Source: JAGTVG01 sp964389805
GTDB taxonomy: Bacteria > Bacteroidota > Bacteroidia > Cytophagales > Cyclobacteriaceae
Reading direction: 5' to 3'
DNA: 13,107 bases
NCBI GenBank assembly: GCA_964389805.1
Contig: CAYMFU010000033.1
Span: 1 to 13,107 of the forward strand
The notes below the pieces were generated by a model, which had not been told where the DNA came from, searched no databases, and saw only the letters and a list, made by a program, of their open reading frames with translations. The position numbers were made by a program, and so were the translations under genes. Of the stretch, positions 7,042-13,107 are shown one piece after another. Within the stretch, counting starts at the first letter, position 1, and the number at the start of each line of letters is the position of its first letter.

Positions 7042-7080
7042 AAAGTCATACTACTATTTTTCATTTAGTAGCATGACTTT
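7042..7080. terminator. Bidirectional intrinsic terminator between convergent genes
   Basis: AAAGTCAT-A-CTACTA (7042-7056) pairs with TAGTAG-C-ATGACTTT (7066-7080): 14 pairs with one mismatch and a 9-nt T-rich loop. T residues follow on the plus strand, and the A-rich left foot supplies a short T run for the minus strand. It lies between the stops of two convergent genes, as expected of a shared terminator. Confidence 0.8.
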
Positions 7081-7099
7081 TCGATTTAACAATTTAAAA

Positions 7100-7477
7100 T
7101 CAACCTCCCATCTCCTGCATTTTCCTTTTGATGTTTGCCATTAATTCACCCATTTCTTTATCCGGGCTGAAATCCATCAATTTCGTGTCTTCCAATACGA
7201 TGGCGGTATGCCCGGAGGGCCAGTAAAAAAGATCGCCTGCTTTAGTAATCTCCTCGGTTCCGTCATTATAGACTAATTTTATGGATCCTTCTAAGATATA
7301 TCCCCAATGCGGGCAATGGCATCTGTCATTATCCAGGCCTTCTAAAAAAGGGGTAAAATCTGCGCCGCCTGGCAATTGATTATAGCCTACGGTCATGCCA
7401 CCCCAGTCCTTCAAACCGCGCATTTCAATTCCCGGTGCTTCCATAACTACAGGAAGTTCATCTTTGTTAATCTTCAT
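7100..7477 (-). CDS. Small single-domain cupin protein
   Basis: A 125-residue cytoplasmic protein without signal peptide. The cupin barrel is evident: motif 1 is CHCPHWGYILEGSIKLVYND (53-72), with His57 and Glu63 (and possibly Cys53, His54 or Cys55) as metal ligands, and motif 2 is GDLFYWPSGHTAIV (81-94) with His90. The DGTEEITKAGD linker and WP(S/P)GHTA are typical of a common group of uncharacterised bacterial cupins with a CxCPHWG core. Substrate and reaction are not predictable. It is convergent with the small lipoprotein pair and divergent from the sulfatase, so it is a single-gene unit with its promoter in the 174-bp gap before the sulfatase. The leader is A-rich without Shine-Dalgarno. 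Confidence 0.85.
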   Translation of the reverse strand: MKINKDELPVVMEAPGIEMRGLKDWGGMTVGYNQLPGGADFTPFLEGLDNDRCHCPHWGYILEGSIKLVYNDGTEEITKAGDLFYWPSGHTAIVLEDTKLMDFSPDKEMGELMANIKRKMQEMGG

Positions 7478-7651
7478 GGTTTTAATAGTTTTAGTTTTGA
7501 ATAATCTTATAAATTAATATTAACTGCGATCAAAAGCAAGGATTATAGAAGTAGACAAGCTTTTTAGTCTATTCTAAAATAACAACCCATAAAATTCACT
7601 AAATTGTATGTCATTACAGACATTGTTTATATCACAAAAATTTTTAATATC

Positions 7652-9085
7652 ATGTTCCACCGATCCAAAAAAATTAATGAAGGATATTCTGGCTTTTCAT
7701 TTGTCTTTCCAATCGTTTGTGCTTTATTCTCATTTGCATTTCTTTCAAGTTGTTCCATAAAGAACAATCAGGAAGAAAAAGATATTAGCCAGCCTAATAT
7801 TCTGATGATCCTTGTGGATGACCTGGGATATGGGGATGTGGGCTGCTATGGAGGAAAGAATATACCTACACCAAATATTGACCGCCTCGCAACGGAGGGA
7901 GTCCGCTTCACTGATGCCCATGTGATGTGTTCCGTATGTGGTCCAAGCCGGGTAGCCCTTTTAACAGGGCGGTACCAACAACGGATGGGCGTGTACTGGA
8001 ATCCTGACCTCTGGCAAAGGAATAACTGGGGACCGCCGGATAGCATCCTACTTCTACCACAGGTGATGAAGAAAGCAGGTTATGTGACAGGCCATATCGG
8101 GAAATGGAATGTAAGCCCGGAAGCTTTACCGTATGTTGATGAATGTTATGACCTGATGAATTGGAAAGGTGCCTATTACCCCAATGATACAGGCACATAC
8201 CTGGGTGTGGATAGCCCTGATTTCTATGATGAGCCCAATGGTTGGGGGCCTCCTGAGCCTGGCGCGGAATACCTGACAGACCGGCTGACGCGGCATGCCA
8301 TAGAATTTATCGATAAACATAAGACAGCACCGTTCTTCCTATATCTGGCCTATAATGCACCGCATACCCCATTACAGGCTGATATCAAATACAAAGAAAT
8401 ATTTAAACATTTGGAGAATGAACCGAACCGGATCTATGCGGGAATGGTATCATCTGTTGATGAGAACATAGGAAAGATCATGCTGAAGCTTGAGGAACTT
8501 GGGCTTGCTGAAAATACAATAGTCGCTTTCAGCAGTGACAACGGACCAGCCTACTGGCGTTCGTACGACCGGGGTTGGCCGGAAGAATGGCCATTGACAT
8601 TGATCGGTTCTGCAGGAGAACTGCGAGGAAATAAAGGCCAACGCTATGAAGGAGGCCACCGTGAACCATTTATTATTCGCTGGCCTTCAGAACTGAAACC
8701 AGGACAGGTCTACACCAAAACCACTAGTACGCTGGATCTTTTCCCAACTTTTCTCTCTGCCACAAATCAGGAAGTTGATGCGGATCTCTACCTGGATGGA
8801 GTTGACCTGCTTCCTTATATTAAAGGCGAATCGCAGGAAGCACCACATGATACCCTGTACTGGATGACACACAATCAGGGTGCAGTCAGGGCAGGAAAAT
8901 GGAAAATGATTTTTTCCTCTGCATTGGAAGTTCAATTATTTAATCTTCAGGATGATCTCCCTGAAGAAAAAGATCTTGCTTTGGAAAATCCTGAACTGGT
9001 TCGAGAACTTCTGAATTCCTGGAATAATTGGAACAAACCCTTTCCGGTATCTGCCAGTGAACAAAAGAAATTCACCACTGATTAA
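7652..9085 (+). CDS. Lipoprotein S1-family sulfatase
   Basis: A 477-residue formylglycine sulfatase that removes sulfate esters, probably from a polysaccharide. ATG 7652 is preferred over ATG 7604 because it puts a normal lipoprotein signal at the N-terminus (lipobox LSSC, Cys34). Core motifs: NILMILVDDLGYGDVG (metal Asp56, Asp57), SVCGPSRVALLTG (94-106, full sulfatase signature, Cys96 becoming formylglycine, Arg100), GYVTGHIGKWN (143-153), APHTPL (His238), SSDNGP (Asp296, Asn297) and GNKGQRYEGGHREP (Lys328). The second signature normally reads GKWH; here residue 153 is Asn, a rare change at a residue that contacts the formylglycine. The length fits the family. A Cys-type sulfatase needs an anaerobic-type (anSME) or FGE maturase, not present here. 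It is followed by a palindrome array and then the deacetylase gene on the same strand. Confidence 0.93.
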   Translation: MFHRSKKINEGYSGFSFVFPIVCALFSFAFLSSCSIKNNQEEKDISQPNILMILVDDLGYGDVGCYGGKNIPTPNIDRLATEGVRFTDAHVMCSVCGPSRVALLTGRYQQRMGVYWNPDLWQRNNWGPPDSILLLPQVMKKAGYVTGHIGKWNVSPEALPYVDECYDLMNWKGAYYPNDTGTYLGVDSPDFYDEPNGWGPPEPGAEYLTDRLTRHAIEFIDKHKTAPFFLYLAYNAPHTPLQADIKYKEIFKHLENEPNRIYAGMVSSVDENIGKIMLKLEELGLAENTIVAFSSDNGPAYWRSYDRGWPEEWPLTLIGSAGELRGNKGQRYEGGHREPFIIRWPSELKPGQVYTKTTSTLDLFPTFLSATNQEVDADLYLDGVDLLPYIKGESQEAPHDTLYWMTHNQGAVRAGKWKMIFSSALEVQLFNLQDDLPEEKDLALENPELVRELLNSWNNWNKPFPVSASEQKKFTTD

Positions 9086-9101
9086 ATGAAGTAAGCCTGA
9101 T

Positions 9102-9135
9102 TGTACGTATAATATTTACTAATATTATACGTATA
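9102..9135 (+). terminator. Strong AT-rich hairpin behind the sulfatase gene
   Basis: TACGTATAATATT (9104-9116) and AATATTATACGTA (9121-9133) are exact 13-bp inverted copies around a 4-nt TACT loop, extended by G-T and T-A pairs. It begins 16 bp after the sulfatase stop codon. There is no T run directly after it, so it may be a 3'-end stabilising hairpin or two adjacent operator sites rather than a true terminator. Confidence 0.45.
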
Positions 9136-9179
9136 CTTAAACTTTTATACGTATAAATGTCTTAAAAAATATACGTATA
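9103..9179. promoter_or_regulatory. Array of four TATACGTATA-type palindromes
   Basis: Four sites share the TACGTA core, centred near 9106.5, 9130.5, 9150.5 and 9174.5, so the spacing is 24, 20 and 24 bp. Sites 2 (9126-9135) and 4 (9170-9179) are exact TATACGTATA. Site 3 extends to the 14-bp palindrome TTTATACGTATAAA (9144-9157). Site 1 is GTACGTATAA (9103-9112). Copies of CTTAA lie between or after sites. Palindromes with a central CG are typical operators of LacI-family and AraR-like sugar regulators, so an operator cluster controlling the deacetylase gene is a reasonable inference. The sites lie 160-240 bp before its ATG. Confidence 0.5.
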
Positions 9180-9340
9180 ACTTAAGGAAATTCGATGCCA
9201 TTTTGTTATGAAAAATTAATTGTCCAGGTGGGATAAATCCATTTATCATTAAATTCATTACAGATAAGTAATTAAGGAGCATTCTTTGAAAAACATAGGA
9301 TAAATGTTTACCTTAATTATTTCAAGATGACCATATCGTT

Positions 9341-11314
9341 ATGAAAACAAATCGAATATTTTTTTTAAGTTTTATTGCAGTTGTTTTATTATCATCTCAA
9401 ATTTTATTGGCAGATATCGGGAATACTACCATTGCAAAATGGAAAGACAACAAAAAGGGAGCTTACACCTTGCGCTTCGATGACAGCATGATGTCGCATA
9501 AGGACCATACGGTCCCAAACCTGGTCAAAAGGGGTTTGACAGCATCCTTTTTCATAAATCCGGCCACAAACAGGTATGGCTATGGCATCGATGTATGGGA
9601 GAGCCAGGCAAGCCGGATTGGAATGGAGATGTGCCCGCATACCATGAACCATATAGGTGCCGGAGATTTCGGGGAAGCAGACTATGAAATCGAAGAGTCC
9701 TTCAAAACAGTATGGAAGCTTAACCCACCAGATAAAAGTAAATTGTATCCTTTCAGCAGGGGGGGAGGCACTGAATGGCCCGATGGTTACCGGAAAGCTA
9801 TACAAAGTAAGTATCCAATTGCCGATTATTCCAATGAAGCGGTCAGATACAACGGAAAAGACGATAGAAGTGAATTAATAGCCTTTGCCCAAAAAGCTAT
9901 ACAAAACAATGCATGGCATATTGTTCTGACACATGGTACCGGCCCGAATCTGGAATGGCTTGGATTTGAAGTATCCAATTTTGAGTCTTTGCTTGATTAT
10001 CTGGCATCTGTAAAAGATAAAATGTGGGTAGGAAATGCAGGAGATATATATAAGTATGTGATGGAAAGAAAATCGGCAAAGGCAAATGTATTGAAATCCG
10101 ATGATAGATCAATCCATTTAAATCTTACTTCGGAGGTTGAACCGGAGCTGTTTGATTATCCACTTTCACTGGTTACTGAAGTGCCGGCTAATTGGAAGCA
10201 CTGTAAAGTGGTGCAGGGGGACATGGTGGAAATTTACCCTGTAGTCTCAAACAGGGTAATGTATAATGCAATCCCGAATAGAGGAGAGATCCAATTATTA
10301 CCATCCACCATGGACACAACCCCTCCCGGTCAGGTATTTGTCAATGATGGCAGCGGGCAGGATATTGACTCTTCACCACAAACCAATATGATTTCTGCAA
10401 ACTGGGGACCGGCAGTAGACAATGAAACCAGGATATCGAGGTACTGGTACAAGATAGGGACTACCCCTGGAGGATCTGAGGTCCTGGACTGGATCGACAA
10501 CGGAAGGGTAAGATCTTTTTCTACTTCAAGAACAAACCTGGCACTGGTTAGAGGAGAGACGTATTATGTGACGGTAAAAGCGGTAAACGGTGTTGGACTT
10601 TACTCTGAAAGCACGTCCGATGGATTTAAGGTAAATACCATTCCTGATTATATTTCATTCAATGAGAATTTCGACAGCGGATATCTGTCGCAATGGACAA
10701 AAAGTCAAACCAGGAACGGATCGGATAAAAATATAATCTACCTGACGGAACGTTCTGCCCGGAATGGTGAATTGGGCATGCAGTGTCATCTTCAGGACCT
10801 GCAAAGTGGTACGCCCTTTTTATTAAAAGATAATGTTTCCAGGGAAAATGAGGTGTTCACGAGGTTCTACCTGAAGTTAAGTCCAGATTTTCATTTCACC
10901 CCTGAAAGCGGGAATCTTCAAATCCTGGAACTTCAGGATGCCGGTGGAAATTTCGTCGCACAGGTATCCCTGGGATATAAAACTGATATTGGATTTCATG
11001 TATATGCTTCAGCCATTGATAATACTGGATACCATGTCTCCATACCCGGAGCGAGAGGTGACTATCCATTAAGCTATATTCCAATAAAAAAAGAGGAATG
11101 GGTAAGGATCGACCTGAGGACCATAGCTGATGAAAAGAAGGGAGGAACCGAGCTTTGGGTAAATGGAGTTCGTGAAGGGTGTATTACCAACCGCTTTGCG
11201 GATGGATTGGCTGTCAGAAATCTGCGAATCGGTATCCTGAATCTCTATGAAAGTTCCGGCAGCGGGGATCTGTTTTTTGACGATATCTCCGTTTCGGATA
11301 GCTTTTTGAGATAG
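9341..11314 (+). CDS. Secreted polysaccharide deacetylase with FN3-like and jelly-roll domains
   Basis: A 657-residue exported protein (signal about 1-24, ending ILLA). A NodB-type carbohydrate esterase domain spans about 38-240: AYTLRFDDS (base and metal Asp47, Asp48), CPHTMNH (98-104, metal His100 and His104), YPFSRGGGTEWPDG (136-149, Arg140) and IVLTHGTG (194-201, His198). It would remove acetyl groups from a polysaccharide or its oligosaccharides. After a beta-rich linker, residues 327-432 (TPPGQVFVNDGSG, then WYKIGTT and ETYYVTVKAVNGVG) look like a fibronectin III module. Residues 438-655 (FNENFDSGYLSQWTKSQ to DLFFDDISVSDS) look like a LamG or concanavalin-type jelly roll, probably carbohydrate-binding. 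Catalytic residues are intact. It follows the sulfatase by 255 bp and is convergent with the GH106-like gene. Substrate unknown. Confidence 0.85.
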   Translation: MKTNRIFFLSFIAVVLLSSQILLADIGNTTIAKWKDNKKGAYTLRFDDSMMSHKDHTVPNLVKRGLTASFFINPATNRYGYGIDVWESQASRIGMEMCPHTMNHIGAGDFGEADYEIEESFKTVWKLNPPDKSKLYPFSRGGGTEWPDGYRKAIQSKYPIADYSNEAVRYNGKDDRSELIAFAQKAIQNNAWHIVLTHGTGPNLEWLGFEVSNFESLLDYLASVKDKMWVGNAGDIYKYVMERKSAKANVLKSDDRSIHLNLTSEVEPELFDYPLSLVTEVPANWKHCKVVQGDMVEIYPVVSNRVMYNAIPNRGEIQLLPSTMDTTPPGQVFVNDGSGQDIDSSPQTNMISANWGPAVDNETRISRYWYKIGTTPGGSEVLDWIDNGRVRSFSTSRTNLALVRGETYYVTVKAVNGVGLYSESTSDGFKVNTIPDYISFNENFDSGYLSQWTKSQTRNGSDKNIIYLTERSARNGELGMQCHLQDLQSGTPFLLKDNVSRENEVFTRFYLKLSPDFHFTPESGNLQILELQDAGGNFVAQVSLGYKTDIGFHVYASAIDNTGYHVSIPGARGDYPLSYIPIKKEEWVRIDLRTIADEKKGGTELWVNGVREGCITNRFADGLAVRNLRIGILNLYESSGSGDLFFDDISVSDSFLR

Positions 11315-11482
11315 AAGAAAAAGTATGTAGTACAGAAAATACAGACTGAAATTAATCCATATATACTTCAATGAGAACTATCTTTATTATTCTCAGAGCC
11401 ATTTGAACATCACAGAGAACTTTCAATTGCATTCTAAATCCATTTGAGTTTCATCGGGGACCATCTTATGCTGTTCTGTGAT
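11315..11482. other. Gap between convergent genes with weak hairpins
   Basis: The 168-bp space holds TGAGAA/TTCTCA (11372-11377, 11390-11395; 12-nt loop) and a long-range pairing of ATCACA-GA-GAAC (11409-11420) with GTTC-TGTGAT (11473-11482). CCATTTGA is repeated directly (11399-11406, 11440-11447). None has a clear T-tract, so the terminators of the two facing genes are not certain. Confidence 0.35.
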
Positions 11483-13107
11483 CTATATCAACTTTACAGG
11501 TCCGAGTAAACCCTGGCTTTTGTATTCCTGCCAGCTGATCCATCTTTGGGCCACCGGGTTGTCTTCCAATGATTTCAGATAATTGCCCAATACTGTTGTT
11601 ACCTTTATCCGAAGCTCGTTTTCGCCAGCATGAAGATTATCTTCCAATACATAGGTATGATCTCCATACCATCGGATACCCAGGGATTTATTGTTTATTA
11701 AAACTTCGGAAATCCCCACAACCTTTCCGAGATCAATAGCAGAATATTTCACGTTCTCAGAAATTTCAAGGGTTTTCTTATAATGAACGATCCCGGCAAA
11801 GGTTTTCAATCTGGAATCATCCAGGAAATCAAGAAGCTGAGATAATTCAATGCTCTCGGTGCGCCCATCGACATGTTCCAGTATAAGAGTCCAGGGGCCT
11901 TCAAGGATCGTCGAATCAACGGAATCACGATTTTCCGGAGATTGAATGCCGGACTTTGATATTGATTGTTCTGAATCCCTTCCCTTTGGAATCTCAAAAA
12001 CGATCAGTTTTGATTCAGCCCGTTCAAAATGCAGTTTCAACAAGGAATCGCTTGAATTATCCTGCAATAAAGACCGTTTACCAGTCTCTGCATCCCAGAG
12101 CCATGGAAGCTTACAATTTGATGTAAATCTGACTGTAATTTCTCTGGACTCGTTTGCATTTGAATTGGAAAAAAAGAAAATATCCAGATCCTTATGTTGA
12201 AAATAGTTCTGGTTAATGAAGCGGTCAGGATTTGAAATTTCCAGATATGGCTTCATACCGAACTGTTCCTGAATAGTTTTAAACCAGGAGATCATATTGC
12301 CATCCGGCGAAGGATGAATCCCTACATTGTCCGGATGATCGGTCATTAATTTATCAATAGTATTCTTAACCTGGGCATCTTTCTTACCATAATCCAAAAA
12401 TTCAGGTGACTGGAAGGGTACTTTTTCAATAAAAACGATATTCCCACCAGTTCCGGCAAATTGCTCAAGTGCGATGGCTGTCTCAGGCAGCATGGTTTCT
12501 ACTTCGACTAAGATAATGGTTGAGTATTTTCTGGATTTATAGCCCATATGCCCATCTGCATACGCTGATTCCTGCAAGACCTTTTCACTCACGTAATCAC
12601 ATCCAAAACCACTTTGTTGAATGGGCTCCCATACATTGTGCTGGTATGGGGGGTATTTAACAACCGGAAATGGATCCCGCTGTGGGCCGAACTTCATCCA
12701 CATGTCAGCCAGTGGGTGCAGGATGGCTATATCAGCAACCGGTTCAGCATTCATAAATACTACCGACAGCCTGGCCTTATAATCTGTCCACAATCTGAGG
12801 TAAGGCCACCAGGGATTGCGTTCATTGAAAAAAGTACCGTATTGTACCCAACCGGGGAATGGCGCCTCAGGCGGACTGTAGTTAAAGCCATGCAATATGG
12901 AATGCGTTACCCCGGATAAATTGCTCTGGTCACCAGCCACCTTAATGGCTTCCAGGGTGGCATTGAATACCATGGATGTATTGGTAATTTCCTCACAGCT
13001 GACCAGTTTATTCCCGCTTAAGCGGGCACCGGATGCTACGAATTTATTGATCTCAGAATATGCGCGTCCCCTCCAGCCTGTATCGGGAAATTCATTACCA
13101 ACTGTTT
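11483..13107 (-). CDS. GH106-like glycoside hydrolase, N-terminus beyond the window
   Basis: The frame is open from the stop at 11483 to the right edge, giving 540 C-terminal residues; the ATG at 12973 is internal, because conserved sequence continues upstream (WRGRAYSEINKFVASGARLS, then NKLVSCEEITNTS). The segment GDQSNLSGVTHSILHGFNYS, then PFPGWVQYGTFFNERNPWWP and YLRLWTDYKARLS, belongs to large bacterial glycosidases usually classed with GH106 (alpha-L-rhamnosidase type). A Rossmann-like lobe follows (VADIAILHPLADMW, later YSTIILVEVETMLPETAIAL). The last 140 residues (GPWTLILEHVDG to SQGLLGPVKLI) form a galactose-binding-like beta-sandwich with LDLGKV-type and HTYVLEDNLHAGENELRIKV strands. 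Substrate specificity cannot be read; catalytic acids were not mapped. It faces the deacetylase gene and probably belongs to the same saccharide pathway. Confidence 0.78.
   Translation of the reverse strand, partial: TVGNEFPDTGWRGRAYSEINKFVASGARLSGNKLVSCEEITNTSMVFNATLEAIKVAGDQSNLSGVTHSILHGFNYSPPEAPFPGWVQYGTFFNERNPWWPYLRLWTDYKARLSVVFMNAEPVADIAILHPLADMWMKFGPQRDPFPVVKYPPYQHNVWEPIQQSGFGCDYVSEKVLQESAYADGHMGYKSRKYSTIILVEVETMLPETAIALEQFAGTGGNIVFIEKVPFQSPEFLDYGKKDAQVKNTIDKLMTDHPDNVGIHPSPDGNMISWFKTIQEQFGMKPYLEISNPDRFINQNYFQHKDLDIFFFSNSNANESREITVRFTSNCKLPWLWDAETGKRSLLQDNSSDSLLKLHFERAESKLIVFEIPKGRDSEQSISKSGIQSPENRDSVDSTILEGPWTLILEHVDGRTESIELSQLLDFLDDSRLKTFAGIVHYKKTLEISENVKYSAIDLGKVVGISEVLINNKSLGIRWYGDHTYVLEDNLHAGENELRIKVTTVLGNYLKSLEDNPVAQRWISWQEYKSQGLLGPVKLI

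Noticed and set aside
7604..7651. N-terminal extension of the sulfatase from an upstream ATG
   Set aside because: It adds 16 residues ahead of an otherwise normal lipoprotein signal; no ribosome site favours it.
9103..9179. CRISPR-like or phage attachment repeat array
   Set aside because: The repeats are 10-14 bp palindromes with 10-14 bp gaps, far too short for CRISPR, and there is no integrase nearby.
9404..9805. 133-codon minus-strand ORF
   Set aside because: Antisense shadow of the NodB domain; cysteine- and histidine-rich translation without family resemblance.
12614..12919. 101-codon plus-strand ORF
   Set aside because: Antisense shadow of the GH106-like gene, which has clear family motifs in its own frame.
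12971..12973. ATG as the start of the GH106-like gene
   Set aside because: The frame stays open to the window edge and upstream codons encode conserved family sequence (WRGRAYSEINKF, LVSCEEITNTS), so the Met is internal.

Overview
The window looks like chromosome of a marine or environmental Bacteroidota. The grounds are AT-rich intergenic DNA, near-absence of Shine-Dalgarno sequences, many secreted lipoproteins, and typical families of that phylum (DUF3500, DUF5009, Acr3 arsenite carrier, TPR lipoprotein of the HSFxYxEAExAF type, S1 sulfatase, GH106-like and GH32-like glycosidases). Genus cannot be read from the sequence. No tRNA, rRNA, transposase or CRISPR array was seen.

Layout. Positions 1-3143 are all on the minus strand: a 5'-truncated remnant of a GH32-type glycosidase (14-265), a secreted DUF3500 protein (329-1348) and a TPR lipoprotein (1443-3143). 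A 361-bp divergent gap with several inverted repeats follows. From 3505 on the plus strand an arsenite efflux carrier (acr3) overlaps by 11 bp a DUF5009 membrane acyltransferase. A 277-bp gap leads to two tandem paralogous small membrane-anchored proteins (5997-6596, 6629-7033). The second ends in a strong bidirectional terminator shared with a convergent cupin gene (7100-7477, minus).

Positions 7652-13107 form a polysaccharide-degradation block: a lipoprotein sulfatase, a secreted NodB-type polysaccharide deacetylase with FN3-like and jelly-roll modules, and, convergent with it, a large GH106-like glycosidase that runs off the right edge (the in-frame ATG at 12973 is internal). Together with the GH32 remnant on the left this suggests work on a sulfated, acetylated, deoxysugar-containing polysaccharide. 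No SusC/SusD pair, regulator or sulfatase-maturating enzyme lies in the window.

Points most worth a second look: an array of four TATACGTATA-type palindromes spaced 24/20/24 bp between sulfatase and deacetylase; a His-to-Asn change in the sulfatase GKWH motif; the tandem paralogs, one with an internal duplication and the other with an altered lipobox; an orphan acr3 coupled to an acyltransferase instead of ars genes; and the GH32 remnant.
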